64,000 nt of DNA from Eublepharis macularius (GCF_028583425.1 NC_072805.1:11604001-11668000); one strand, 5' to 3'. Shown: positions 12,928-24,489, counted from the stretch's first letter. Made by a program: numbers and translations. The notes: generated by a model not told the origin, from the sequence alone.

Positions 12928-13172
12928 GGGCAGTTTAGTGTAGTGGTTAAGAGCAGCAGGACTCTGGAGAACTGGGTTTGATTTCCCTCTCCTCCACCTG
13001 AAGCCAGCTGGGTGATGTTGGGTCAGTCACAGCTTCTTGGAGCTCTCTCAGCTCCATCCACCCCACAGGGTGATTGTCGTGAGGATAACAACACACTTTG
13101 TAAACTGCTCTGAATGGGCATTAAGTTGTCCTGAAGGGCGGTATATAAATTGAATATTGTTGTTATTAACAA
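12928..13172 (+). repeat. tRNA-type SINE with MIR/CORE-like layout
   Basis: The copy has A-box-like TAGTGTAGTGGTTAAGAG, B-box-like GGGTTTGATTTCC, body AGCCAGCTGGGTGA and a tail ending GGGCGGTATATAAATTGAAT with TTGTTATTA. It shows what the empty site of the LTR retrotransposon at 53652 looks like, because the tail reads GGGCGGTATATAAAT without interruption. Confidence 0.7.
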
Positions 13173-13983
13173 GCTACTGAAGGATCCATATAATCCTACC
13201 TGACCACTCTAGTCACCTTCAGAGGCCCAGCTTCGAGTGCCCCTGGCCTCTGAGGCAATCCAGGGAGGGGCCTTCTCAGCTACGCCGCCAAAAATCGGGA
13301 CCTCCTTCCTCTGTCTCCCTCTATCGTCATCTTCCACCAGCAGATAAAGATTTTTGTTTTATTTCGAGTTCATTCACTAATTCTTATTAGCCCTCCTCCC
13401 TATTTGTGTTCTTACATGTTTGTGGATTTATACGTTTTATTTAATTGTTTTAAAGGCTTTGAAACATTTTTAGTGTTTGAAACATTCGTCACTTTAAGAA
13501 TCCTTAATTTGGTGGAAAGACAACATAGAAATGTTTTAAATAGGATAAAATAAATGCTCCCCCCCCCCGCCCCCAGCCAACTCTTCCCCCTCTAGTTCAG
13601 AAGACCTCTCCAGCATTCAGGTGCATGAAAGATCTCTCACCACCTCACCAATCCTGTACTCATGGCAACCCATGGCTTAGCAGGGCTGATTTTATGAGAC
13701 ATGGAATGGAAGTAATCAAAATGTGTGACAAGAAATTCCCTCATGTACAGCGTTTGGCAGAATGTGCTACCAAGCAACTACACATCTGGGACGGAACAAC
13801 CGACAAGAGAGTTTTCTCTCTTCAACTTCTAATAGACCCCACCACCTTGAAATCTGATCCCTTGTGGATGAAGTGACCATTTTATGACTCCCAGGCATAG
13901 AGTATTCCCGCATCCCCACGTCAACTTGAAAGCACTTCATCAAGTACACACAGATATATGTCACAGGTTCTGGAGATGCTCAC

Positions 13984-14132
13984 CACTTCTGTGTTCGTGA
14001 TTCTGGCCAGGAGTGCTGTTAAGAAGTCACCAGAGAGAAGGCGGTCTCCCTCATCCAGCTGCAGGCCACAGACAGCGGCTCCCACACTCCCTGTTGCAAT
14101 CATTGATGGCGGATACATGGCAAAGTTAAAAT
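13984..14132 (-). CDS. CCND2: Cyclin D2, coding exon 4 (residues 195-244)
   Basis: The 149-nt exon follows a CTACAG acceptor, completes the split Asp codon and ends with Glu-Val before a GTGAGC donor (phase 0). It encodes part of the C-terminal cyclin fold. [20 protein letters not shown] is diagnostic of D2/D3 rather than D1, and the following GLQLDEGD fits D2 better than D3. The end reads [10 protein letters not shown]. Phases agree with exons 3 and 5, so the joined frame stays open. Confidence 0.96.
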
Positions 14133-14204
14133 CTGTAGAAAGAGATCCAGAAATTATTTCAAACCTAAGCATTTTTTTTTAAAAAAAAAAACATACCCTT
14201 TGAC

Positions 14205-14440
14205 TGCTTCTAGGATATTCACTCAGTGGCTTGGGAGCCACATGTGGCTCTTCTGCGCAATGGTTCTCCATGTGGCATCTGCCCCATGTTTCAGGAAAAT
14301 GGGCAAGGCCCTTGGCTGGCGGGGTTTGTGGCTGGCAGGTGGTTTCCACCTTGAAACAGGAATGGGTAAGTTTCAAACCTCCCTGAAATAAAGGTCTCAA
14401 ATGTGGCTCTCCACGAGCCATGGAGTGAGTGCCACTGTTC
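14205..14440. repeat. Decayed hAT-like repeat with GAGCCACATGTGGCTC palindrome
   Basis: The left end shows GGGAGCCACATGTGGCTCTTC and the right end ATGTGGCTCTCCACGAGCC in inverted arrangement. It appears related to the CAGGGGTCTGCAACC family at 2262. Exact ends and the target duplication were not resolved. Confidence 0.4.
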
Positions 14441-15072
14441 TAGGATGAACACGCAGGGCAGAGGGAGGAAAGATTTTTTTACCCAACTGCACCTGATGTA
14501 AGGTAAAATTCTCATTTCCACTTGCAAGAGGATACAAATGGCCAAGTCCACTTCAAGGTGCCCTGATCGTCCGTATGGGCTGCAACAACTGATACATTAT
14601 GACACTTTGGCAAACAGACCACTGCAGCAAAAGAACCGCCTGTAGTGTGCCAGGCTGTTGCATTTTTGGACAAGAACAAACACCAAGCACTTTTCCGCCA
14701 CCCTCTGCTCCTCCCTCAGCTCAGAGACCAAACAATTACTCTAAGCACTCCACTTTTAACAGAAATGGCAAGATCCGCATTCACAGCAGGGATAAGCAGA
14801 TTTTGCCCATTCCACTCCTTTACTGTTTTTCTCTCAGCACTGTGCGTCACTCCTCAATTCCACTATAGCTAGGAGAACATCTAAAATTAATACTGGAACC
14901 ACAGCATTTATTTATTTGTTTAGGCTATTTATATTCCTATCCTCTGTGAGCAATCCTTTCACTTTCTTTATCTTTCTGGCTGTCTTTCTGCTTCCAATAT
15001 ATTTAAAGAAATTCTCATTGCTTGTCTGAACCTGAGACAAGCAATGAGAATTTCTCAACAGTTGCAGGGATA

Positions 15073-15262
15073 TGAGGGGCTGTGGCTCAGTGGAAGAGCT
15101 TCTGTGTTGCATGCAGAAGGTCACAGGTTCAGTCCCTGGCCTCTCCAGTTAAAAAAGGCTCAAGTAATAGTGATGAGGATCTCTGCCAATCACCGCAGAC
15201 AAAACTGACCTTAATGGATTGATGGTCTAATTCAATATAAGGCAGCTTCATGTGTTTGATGA
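15073..15262 (+). repeat. tRNA-derived SINE (GGCTGTGGCTCAGTGG family)
   Basis: The head GGGGCTGTGGCTCAGTGGAA contains an A-box and CACAGGTTCAGTCCCTGG a B-box, at tRNA-like spacing. The tail TATAAGGCAGCTTCATGTG marks the family 3' end. Partial relatives occur at 445, 25285, 32625 (reverse) and 33285. Confidence 0.7.
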
Positions 15263-17249
15263 ATCTGTATGTGTACCTTTCACTTGCCTTACCAATTTAT
15301 ATTTGTTGTACCAGATCCTGTGCGCTCTTCCTTCACTTGGACAAGGCTTCTTAAAGAATGCTCTACCTCCCTGCATCTTTATCAGCCACACTGTGATGTG
15401 ATGATGGTACCTTTCCTAGTCTCTAGTGCATGTCTTATCTGAACTTCAATGACTGAAGGTTTAAATAATTGGAAAGCATCCCAAGATATTCAACCCGGCT
15501 ATTTTCACAGCCACAAATGCGCCACCATCATCACTGCCTCCGTTTTGTAAATGGATGGTGTCAAAAATCACGCAAGGAAGCCAGCAGCCTTCCCCTGAGT
15601 ACTGCCTATTTTAAAGACATGTGAAAATGACCACTATTTAATCTCTCTCCTTCACCTGCCTGTTGACTATTCAAAAATTGCAACTTTTCAGGCCAAGTAT
15701 AAAGGGGTAGGTACAGAAGGCTCCAGCCTCTAAGCCATACAGAAATACAATTCAGTGCCGTCCAATACCCAGTTTCCTCAAACCAATTCGCATTTCCAAA
15801 GTGCGAGGTTGTTTTCGCATTTCGCAGTTTGCATTTCCAAAGTGCGAGGTCAGAGGTTGTTTTGCATACTGCAAAACCACCTCTGACCTCAGGAAACTAG
15901 TCCCTAGGCATAAAACTCTATCTTTTCCCTTGCCACACCAACCTTATCCATCGCAAATGTCTCCATACACCCAACAATCAGCCACATCCTCTCTTGCACG
16001 CCTGGCATCAGCTAGCCTCGTTTTGCAGAACTCTAACCTCTATCCCAAACGTCCCGTCTTGGGGGTTTGTCCACGTTGCCTGAAATCACTTTTTTTTTGT
16101 CATTCTAGTGGTTTATTTAACACAGGGTGAGTTATGTACTCCCCAACACCATCCTCCCAAAGAACCTGAAAATAAAGACCCACAGTGGCCCTGCCAAGAG
16201 CATTGCGGGAGGTCCTCTTTCCACGTGTGATCACGTGAGGAGGTTTCTGTGCCCAATAACCTTGTTAGCTCCCTTTACTGTCATTCATAATGTAAATGAG
16301 ACAGATTTCTAATGGCAAAAGGCCCAGAGTGGCTAAAGCAGAACATCCAAGCCTCCCCCTCCCCTTCATAAATGGGCCTCATAAACTCAGCGATTACAAA
16401 AACGACACAGGCCCTGGTTTTTGTTGTGCAACAGGCAAGGATTTGTATCACCGCCTTCCCCCTGTTTAGCACATTAATTAAGTACCACAACTGGTGAGGC
16501 AGGCAGAGAGTGTGGCGCTATTGTGTGGTGCCATCACCTCATTGTGAGCTTTTGAAAACTGCAGCAGCGACCTTCCTGCCAATATAAATTTCGCTTGACA
16601 TGCCCACAAAAGGAGCAAGGGACACCCCCACACACATTGCTCTGGCCCTTACTTGCGTGGAAAGAGTTCATTCAAATGACAGAAGGCCACTATACAATTG
16701 GGCCACCTAAGAGATGGAAAAGGCTGGGTAGGCGTGAGAGGGGAGAAAAGCTGTAATTATCATATTTCCATGTGCAAGAAAAAGCACAATAATGTGAAGC
16801 ATTTGTCGAAGTAAAAAAAAAATCCCAATAAATAAACATTAGGCATCTTGGAAACGAATACAGAACCCCTCCCCCCGCCACCCAAATCAAGGCCACTCCA
16901 TTCTCCAGTATGGTTCCTACCCAGGATTTATTTTCCACGCAAAACTAGCTGTTAATTACAAATCCCCTTTCTTCACCTCTCCTATGCACCAGGCCAAAAC
17001 TCATCAGTTTTTCCCCAACATATTTTGTCAAGCTCTGTTGCCTGAGCCAGGAAAATGAACAAAAGCGTTATGCTTGCAAAAGGAGATTCAGACTGGGAAC
17101 ACTGGGAATGACCAGTGGCCACAACCTTCAGATCACTTAACCAGGGTATTTCAGCTAGCATTCTGCTCCCATTAAAGGCAACAATATTAAAATGTGTCCA
17201 CTGCTATTAATGGCAACAGTTCTTCTTCACCCAGATTTTAAATTTAAGT

Positions 17250-17315
17250 TAATGGGCCGCCCTGAGCACATCTGTGGGGAGGGCGGGGTATATAAATCGA
17301 ATAAAATAAATAAAT
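17250..17315 (+). repeat. LINE-type 3' end fragment
   Basis: GGGCCGCCCTGAGCACATCT is followed by GGGCGGGGTATATAAATCGAAT and an (AAAT)n tail. A similar tail (GCCACCCTAAGCCCGTTCGT) occurs at 23780. Confidence 0.5.
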
Positions 17316-17639
17316 AAGTTTATCTTGTTGCTCTGTTTTCACTCTACTTTTACGCTGATTTCAAAGGCTGCTTTTACTGGCTGCTGATCTAAAATATTGA
17401 CGCAGGGTTTTATTGCTATTGTAGTTCAATGAGTAATTTTGATATATTAAATTTTTTTATGCTGTTAGTATCTTAAACAGATTCTGAGGAATGCAGGATA
17501 TAACTCTTTTAAATTAATACTGCATTTGCTAAGGCATTCACAGCTGTTGCTGAGCAATCAAAATTTGAGCAGGTTAAGTCCATCTTGGACTTCTGGGAAG
17601 GAAGACATTGTAGGCAGCTAACAATCTCAATTATTTGAG

Positions 17640-18035
17640 AGCTGCTGTAGCACAGTGGTTAAGTGGTTTGGCTGTGAATCAGCACTCTACTGGTTCAAAT
17701 CCCACTACTGCCATGAGCTCAGCAGGTGGCCTTGGGCAAGCCACTCCTCTCAGCCCCAGCTTCCCAGCTGTATTGTGGGGATAATAATAACACTAAATTG
17801 TAGCTGGGCGTGGTGGCGCACACCTGTAATCCCAGTCTTTGGGAGTCTGAGGCCGGAGGGATCACCTGAGCTCGGGAGTTCGGTCACTGCAGCATCACAT
17901 CAATTCAGTCGGACGTGGGGCGGCCGTAGAGGGTGCCTGCCCGCTCCCGCGATCACGCTCCTGAACACTAACTTGTTCACCGCTCTGGGTGAGGCACTAA
18001 TCTGTCTAGAAGAGCGGTATATATAAGCGCTGTTG
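17640..18035 (+). repeat. tRNA-type SINE carrying a nested 7SL-like insertion
   Basis: The host SINE starts GCTGCTGTAGCACAGTGGTT with a B-box-like TGGTTCAAATCCC, and ends TCTAGAAGAGCGGTATATAA. Uninterrupted relatives on the minus strand (20953-21157 and 32217-32462) show that the block 17797-17963 is foreign. A (GTT)n tract follows. Confidence 0.7.
17797..17963 (+). mobile_element. 7SL/Alu-domain-like insertion with 8-bp target duplication
   Basis: From 17803 the sequence GCTGGGCGTGGTGGCGCACA, then CCTGTAATCCCAG, a GGGAGTCTGAGGCCGGAGG stretch and GAGCTCGGGAGTTC follow the order of the 5' (Alu) domain of 7SL signal-recognition-particle RNA. After about 17880 the similarity stops and the remaining 80 bases (GGTCACTGCAGC onwards) are unrecognised. 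AACACTAA flanks the block on both sides (17789-17796 and 17964-17971), and related SINE copies lack it. No poly(A) tail is seen, which is unusual for an Alu-like retroposon. It could be a retro-copy of a 7SL-derived SINE or a chimeric RNA. Confidence 0.6.
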
Positions 18036-18110
18036 TTGTTGTTGTTGGTTGTTGTTGGTTGTGGTTGTTGGTTGTGGTTGTTGTTGTGGTGGTGGTTGTG
18101 GTGGTTGGAT
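18028..18110 (+). repeat. (GTT)n and GGTT-rich simple repeat
   Basis: The tail of the host SINE expands into an irregular GTT/GGTTGTG microsatellite. Confidence 0.85.
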
Positions 18111-18479
18111 GAGCCCAAGAAGCTATTGTGAACTCCTGAACACCCCAGTATATTTAATTTTTTTTTTTAAAAAAAAATTAAGACATTTGTGCGGAACACA
18201 TTCCAATCCAGAGATCGTTGCTTTGGGGACATGCTTGAATTCTGCCACTATTTTATCATTTAACATTTTTTGTTTATTTATCCTGCTTTACTCCAGAAAA
18301 GAATGCAAAAGCAGCTTACAGAAATTTGGGCTTTTAAAAAAAGTATAAATTATAAATCCCTAAAACAACATAACCCAAGGTTACTTATCTTAAATATGGC
18401 CTGTAGTTGTCCTGGAATTACAACTGATCACCAGTTGTATGTACTACTTTGCTCTCACTGCATTGTAATTCTACTTCTG

Positions 18480-18980
18480 TAATTCCATGCTATGTCAAAC
18501 AAAGCAGATCACATCTGATACTTCCTGCATTGCTTCTAATTTTGTAATCCTAGTCCTGTTGCATTGCTTATTAGATCTCTCGTGCCAATTCAATTGCATT
18601 GTTTTACCCTGTGTAATCTGCCTTAGAGAAGAGCCCTGTGGCACAGAGTGGTAAGCTGCAGTACTGCAGCCCAAGCTCTGCTCACCTGAGTTCGATCCTG
18701 GCGGAAGCTGGGTTCAGGTAGCCTGGTCAAGGTTGACTCAGCCTTCCATCCTTCCAAGGTCAGTAAAATGAGCACCCAGTTTCCTGGGGATAAAGTGTAG
18801 ATGACTGGGGAAGGCAATGGCAAGCCACCCCGTAAAAAGTCTGCCAAGAAAACGTTGTGATGCAACGTTCCCCCATGGGTAAGTAATGACTTGGTGCTTG
18901 CACAGGGGACTACCTTTACCTTTAATCTGCCTTAAGTCTCTGTAGAGAAAGATGGACTATAAAGTAAACAATTTTTTTTA
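18480..18980 (+). mobile_element. L2/CR1-like 3' end split by a Sauria SINE
   Basis: The left part ends CCTGTGTAATCTGCCTTA and the right part resumes TAATCTGCCTTAAGTCTC with AGAAAGATGGACTATAAA, the family 3' end. The TAATCTGCCTTA on both sides is the target duplication of the SINE between them. Confidence 0.65.
18626..18922 (+). mobile_element. Sauria SINE with 12-bp target duplication
   Basis: The head GCCCTGTGGCACAGAGTGGT and B-box-like GAGTTCGATCCTGGC are tRNA-like. The body has AGGTAGCCTGGTCAAGGTTG and the 3' end ATGACTTGGTGCTTGCACAG, then TACCTTTACC. This matches the squamate Sauria SINE as I know it, a family mobilised by Bov-B LINEs. Flanking repeats are TAATCTGCCTTA at 18614-18625 and 18923-18934. 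Confidence 0.85.
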
Positions 18981-19009
18981 AATTCCGTTTCATGGGATCA
19001 AAAAATATC

Positions 19010-19232
19010 TAGCAAAATCAAAGAGTCCAGTAGCACCTTTAAGACTAACCAACTTTATTGTAGCATAAGCTTTTGAGAATCACAGTTCTCTTCGTCAGAT
19101 GCATCTGACGAAGAGAACTGTGATTCTCAAAAGCTTATGCTACAATAAAGTTGGTTAGTCTTAAAGGTGCTACTGGACTCTTTTTGATTTTGCTACTACA
19201 GACTAACACGGCTAACTCCTCTGCATCTAAAA
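19010..19232. repeat. Penelope-type pseudo-LTR repeat as a long palindrome
   Basis: Two copies face each other around TCAGATGCATCTGA near 19102. The outer parts (AAGAGTCCAGTAGCACCTTT and its complement AAAGGTGCTACTGGACTC) are almost perfectly complementary over about 85 bp per arm. The right copy continues with CTACAGACTAACACGGCTAA. Confidence 0.75.
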
Positions 19233-20671
19233 ATATCTAGTGTAGCCATCTTGCAACGTGGAGAGGTACCAATTCATTAGACAAAGGTAATTCACTTTCT
19301 GAACTTTTTCTTCCGGAGTCCAAATTCATTCCCTCCTCATCTGTCTGCTGTAGGGAAATATTAACATCCCACTTGTTACAGCAGATGAAGAAAACAGAGA
19401 GATCAGAATTGTTCCATTATGTGGTAGATACAGTGGCTGACCATGCAGATCTGTTCTGTGACTGAAAGCATTCTCCGCCAATGCAAGGAGCCTTCTCTTG
19501 ACAGAAGATACTCCGAGTAGCATCTTGTCTTCTATGGGAGGGCCACTAGGGGAATGGACCCACAGGGTCCAGTCCAGCCCAGGTGGTAAAGCTGAAGTCC
19601 TAGGGCACACAGCAAAAAAGAGAAAAGATCTCTGGACACAACAGGCAGCATAAATAAGAAATTTTAGCTTCAAAGATAAACGTTGGGGTAGACAAACAAG
19701 AGAAGAAGCCAAGAAAGAAGGGAACGGAGTACAATCATACAATTACTGGAATTGCAGGGGGGGGGGCACTTTTTTATTTGGAAACAAATATAGAAGCTCC
19801 AAAGGAAAGAAACATGGGCATTTCAACCAACAGGATAGCTTGGCCACAGCCTCCTGGCTCTTTTAAAATTCAGAAGACCATTGCCGAAGAGAAACTATTA
19901 AGGGGACAGGAAGCAATTAAGGAATGAATACAGAATCTAAGGAGCAGCAAGGCGCAGAGGTGAGGATGAATTCAAGCAGTGTTCTGAAGTTGGCGATAGG
20001 CAGATCTACAAACAAGAGGGACTTGAAAGGGAGCGGGGAGAGAAAGTCAGAAAACAGCCAGGGCATTCAGATTCTATGCAGCTTTTCAGAACATATGTAT
20101 GGAGCGTGGCAAGCATTATCTTATAGAACAAGATCAACAGCATTTTTCCACACTGCTCAATTAATAGTAAAGCTGTTAAATGTATACAATATTAAATGCA
20201 CATCTTATAACCATTAGTGTAAGTCAGTTCCAGAGATACAAGGAATAAATATCCACAATAAATATCCATAAACTTTCCCACATTGTACGGTGGAAGCACA
20301 TGTTTGCACAAGCCCAGCTTTAGTAACCTTGGTTTCCACTGACCAACCTGTAAGTGGCAGGGAGAGTGCGCTGCAGAAAGGGCACGAGGGCTTAACTATC
20401 CCCCTGCTTGGTACGTTCTCTCCCGTACCTTTTCCCTCCAGCTAGGGTTTGGATCATCATCAGGGTTTCCACGAGAAATCGGCCAAGAATCCAATATTTG
20501 TGCAACAATAAACAACCCCAAATATCACACTGAAAGTAAACCTTATATTTACTTAGGATGTCAACTTTATTCTGGTGCTTAAGTAAACTTTACTTTGATA
20601 TTTGAAAAAAAAGATTAGATTATATAAAAAGATGAGGAAAATGCTTCAGATTTTTCTTATGATATAAACAT

Positions 20672-20888
20672 TCGAGAGAGAAGCAAGGGTCCAGTAGCAC
20701 CTATAAGACTAACAAAATTTGTAGTAGGGTATGAGCCTTCATGCGTCTCAGCTCACTTCTTCAGATACTGTGATTCATAAAAGCTCATACTTTACCACAA
20801 ATTTTGTTAGCCTTATAGGTGCTGCTGGACTCTTGCTCTTTTCTACTGCTACAGACAAACTAACATGGCTACCCATCTTGATCTACAT
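20672..20888. repeat. Penelope-type pseudo-LTR repeat, inverted pair
   Basis: GGTCCAGTAGCACCTATAAG on the left mirrors CTTATAGGTGCTGCTGGACT on the right, meeting at CTTCTTCAGATACTG near 20760. The right copy ends AACATGGCTACCCATCTTGA. Confidence 0.75.
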
Positions 20889-20952
20889 TAGAGAAAGTGA
20901 GACTGAGAGCAGCTCTTTACAAATAAATTTTCTCGATAATTTAATAATAACA

Positions 20953-21157
20953 ATATGATCTTATCTACTGCTCCTCTAGATAGATTAGTACCCCACTCAA
21001 AGCAGTGAACAAAGTCATTGTTGTTATTATCGCCTCAATACAGTTGAAAAGCTGGGGCTGAGTGGCTTATCCAAGGCCACCTACTAAACTCATGGCAGTA
21101 GTGGGATCCGAACAAGCAGAGTGCTGATTTGCAGCCCAACCACTTAACCACATCTAT
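20953..21157 (-). repeat. tRNA-type SINE, same family as 17640
   Basis: Reverse copy with CTCCTCTAGATAGATTAGTA at the 3' end side, AAGGCCACCTACTAAACTCA in the body and GTGCTGATTTGCAGCCCAAC at the head. It lacks the 7SL-like block. Confidence 0.65.
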
Positions 21158-22479
21158 AAATCCGCTAAAATTGTAGGGCGTATCCGCTTGAAACTTAGAG
21201 ACAGAGGTAAAGTTAGAGACCCTCTGATTGAATATGTGATGATTTTTGTTCAGTTCCTTTCAGAGTTATGAATTAATTTTAACATGCACCATCAAGAGGA
21301 GAATTCAACTTTTGGAAGTGCTGACATATCAACAACCTCTTTTAAATTCATTCGTGAATGTTCTTTTGCCCACAAATCAAATTTATTATTACAGTCATAG
21401 ACCAGCAAGCAAGATACACTACAGATTGGCATCCCAAAAAAACAAACTGATGAAAAACCACACAACTGCACAAGAGGTTTGGTCTTGGACACCAGATCGA
21501 ACTGAAAAACTGCTTCTCCTGGTGAAAAAGTTTGCCTGCTTTGAAAGAATTTTAACCAGTAACCAAAAATACAAGACTGGATTCTCAAAACTATACTGAG
21601 CATATCAGTTTCTGAACAAAGAAGAACTACAGTAGTATTTTAGGACTCTTAAAATGGCTTTACATAACCTATTTTGGACCCTTTGCAGCTGAATAATATT
21701 ACAATAGCCCCCAAGTCTGCTCCATATAGGATACAGATTAGCCAAAAAACAGTTTGTAAGAGTCCCATACATTTTTCTTCCCCCATTATTTTCCCAAGTC
21801 TGAGGGCCAAACTGATTGTGATGGTATCCTCATAATTTAAAAATGCTGTAAGGGCTCAATCCTGATCAGGCCTGCAGCGTGGTGCTCTTCCCCACCCCAT
21901 GCCTTTTCAAGTGGTGAAATAGCTGTGGGGTAAGTAGCTTTTTTGGCCCTTGGTAGGCAAGGGGAGACGGGGACAAGATTACCTCAGCCCGCTGCACTCA
22001 GCCCGTCAATCGAGTTTGGCCCTAAGATTCGAATGATTGTTTTTCTTTCCTTCACACAGACAAGATGGGGAACTTTCCAACTGCCTACCAGAAAAATAAA
22101 TTCCCAGATATGATTTAACCTATTAAGTTTTCCATCCGTTAATATGACATCTGCAGTCCTTTAGTTTCCTGCTGAAAAGAATTGTGCCGACCTTTTCATA
22201 CTTAATAATTCTTTAGATACTTAATAATTCTTTAGATACTATATTGTTTACAAAGTCACCCAAAGATGATACAAACCTACCCAGGCATGTGAGAATAAAA
22301 CCACGTCACCTGCCAATTTCTTCATACCAACTGACACTGGAAATTATTTTCTTCGTTGGTTGTGTGGTTAAACTGTTTATATAAAAACTGAACAAAAAGG
22401 AAATATATACTGCCTTGCTGCTGTGGTGTTCTCTGTCAGATGAATACTAGGAACAATTCTCAACCTAACTGAATCTCTA

Positions 22480-22714
22480 ACTGAATTATTCAAAAAGGCT
22501 TTTGTATTATAGGGAGGGGCTCTCAGATGCTTCACTAATGAGTTAAGGACTACAGACACTATGTTGCTTAATGTACTACCTGTTGTCTTAAATATGCGCT
22601 CCTATGAGCTACTTGTGCTTCTAATGTCAGTCCTAGAACTGATTACGTTGTTTCAGCATTTCTTCAACTCTGTATTACTATTTCTTTGTAAAATTGTGTT
22701 TATTTACGTTACAG
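22480..22714 (+). mobile_element. L2/CR1-like 3' end, left part
   Basis: The family phrases TTATTCAAAAAGGCTTTTGT and GAGGGGCTCTCAGATGCTTC match the copy at 8800-8860. The element resumes at 23393 after a 678-bp insertion. Confidence 0.7.
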
Positions 22715-23392
22715 CAGGGCAGATAAAAATCAATGATTTAAAAAAAAAAAAGAATTAAAAAATGGATTTTTAAATACAATGTTTTTTGAGGAAAAATCTA
22801 TCTAAAGATAGTTTTCTATTTAAGATACAGTATAGTCCAAAGGTTATCATCATGAAAAATGGATTAGTTTTCAATTATGTAGCATGAGGCTGTATATTCG
22901 TGCAATGTTTAAACTTTTTGGTAAACAAATTCCATTAATCCATTCACAATGTCATGCTCTTCCAGAGGTTTCTGTAAGATTATTGGGCATTTTTTCTATC
23001 TAGAAGATATTATCACAGATCCTTCATTTTACAGTTCTCAAAACTGAATTTGTGTCTGCAGAGATCATGTCTCTTCTTCACAACAAAAAGGTTATACAAT
23101 AAACATACACAGTTGAGAAAAAGACCTTAATCCCATCATTCCATTGCAAATCTTTGTATACAGAACCAGCCCCTTACCTCTTAAGTGCCAAGTTTCAAAA
23201 AATTCAATGAAGAGAAGATTGTTGGGAGTAGAATAGATTTGCACAAGAAGCTAAGTGTGAGGAGTCCTTATGTAGAAAAGAGTGAGTCTTTATGTAAAAA
23301 AAAAATGATTTAAATCTAGTCTTACTGACTAGTGATTTAAATCACAATTTAAATCGATTTAAATCAAATTGATTACAATCAAATCCACCCTG
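22715..23392. mobile_element. AT-rich DNA-transposon-like insertion in the L2 copy
   Basis: The block begins CAGGGCAGATAAAAATCAAT and ends ATCAAATCCACCCTG, so its termini are imperfect inverted repeats of a CAGGG type seen in hAT and related elements. Internally it repeats GATTTAAATC and AATCGATTTAAATC. No transposase frame remains. The target duplication was not resolved. Confidence 0.5.
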
Positions 23393-23510
23393 GTTTATGG
23401 CATTGTTTATGGAAATGTCCTTGAAATTGACTGTAATCTAACACTGTGTAATCCGCCTTGAGACTCAGTGAGAAAGAAGGACTATAAATTACATAAATAA
23501 TTTAAAAAAT
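23393..23510 (+). mobile_element. L2/CR1-like 3' end, right part
   Basis: It resumes TTTATGGCATTGTTTATGG and finishes CCGCCTTGAGACTCAGTGAG with GGACTATAAATTACATAAA, the family terminus. Confidence 0.7.
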
Positions 23511-23764
23511 AGAGTAACACCACTATCCAAGTACCAAGCTTTGAAAGATGTTCCTTTTCTCAGACTGCTGCATGTCAGTTATGTGAGCTAATAAGAACAC
23601 TGTCTGTGGCTGAAAAGCCTGCTTGTACATCTGTTAAAACATTCATTTTTATTGCTGCAGCTATGTACATTTTTTTAGATATTTATTATCGCCTGAATTG
23701 ATCATGGCGTCAGTTTGTTTGTATTGTTTTATGGCTTTTTAGATATGTATATGGTTTTAACTGT

Positions 23765-24060
23765 ATAATATATATTGTTAGCCACCCTAAGCCCGTTCGT
23801 GAGGAGGGCACAGTATAAATATGATAAAATAAATAAAAATAAATATAATATTGTACTTGACTTCATTTATGCCCTGCCTATCTCCTCAATGGGGACCCAA
23901 AGTGGTTTACATTATTCTCCTGTCTCTTTTTTCCTCACAACCAACCCTGTGAGGTAGGTCAGCCTGACAATTTGTGTAGCCCAAGGTTTCCCAGCACTTC
24001 CATGGCAAAGCAGGAAATTCAACCTGAGTTGCCCAGATCCTAGTCCATTGCTCTAGCCAC
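23765..24060 (+). repeat. LINE tail fragment and MIR-like 3' fragment
   Basis: TTAGCCACCCTAAGCCCGTT plus an A-rich tail ends one fragment near 23850. The next has AATGGGGACCCAAAGTGGTT and CCCTGTGAGGTAGGTCAG, a phrase also found at 42620-42710. Confidence 0.45.
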
Positions 24061-24489
24061 TACACTACATTGGCATAAGCAGCGATAAACAGCTAAAATG
24101 GCCACTTTTAAATATCTATGATCCAGGAAAAGTTGGACTTGAGATAGACGAGGAAGAAAAAACACAGCAGTGATCAGAAGAATTGCAAAAACCAAGGAGC
24201 CTCCCCTCTCTCTGAAGTGCAGCCAGCAGAAGACAGCTTTCAGTGACAGCTGGAGGCAAAGCAGGACAGGCCGAATTGGCCCCCTTTGGGACTGAAATAA
24301 GCCCACTGTTAAGTGCAGGAGCATTCCAGGGCCCGTTGGGCCACCCCAGCGGCACTCCCCCCACTCTGCAGCAGGCTGATTTCTGAGCAAAGCAGCAATA
24401 GAAATATGTTACACTTGTTCTGTTTCTTGGCTTTGTGCAGACAAGACTGGCCTTGATAGGACACAATCCAAAAACCAAAACACAATCCA

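Larger units (their letters stand above)
6816..13983 (-). other. CCND2: CCND2 intron 4
   Basis: Intron of about 7.2 kb bounded by GTGAGC and TTCCTAG. It contains an L2-like LINE 3' end (8220-9170), a second LINE-type 3' end (9185-9585), an antisense L2-like piece (11000-11495) and a tRNA-type SINE (12928-13172). 6900-8200, 9600-10820 and 11500-12900 hold no feature I can name. Confidence 0.85.

Noticed and set aside
15073..15150. tRNA gene
   Set aside because: A and B boxes are present, but the cloverleaf is not kept and the sequence continues into a SINE body and tail.
17797..17963. Human Alu contamination
   Set aside because: Only the first half resembles an Alu; the rest does not, and the block is flanked by AACACTAA duplications within a reptile SINE. 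Contamination is therefore unlikely, though raw reads would settle it.
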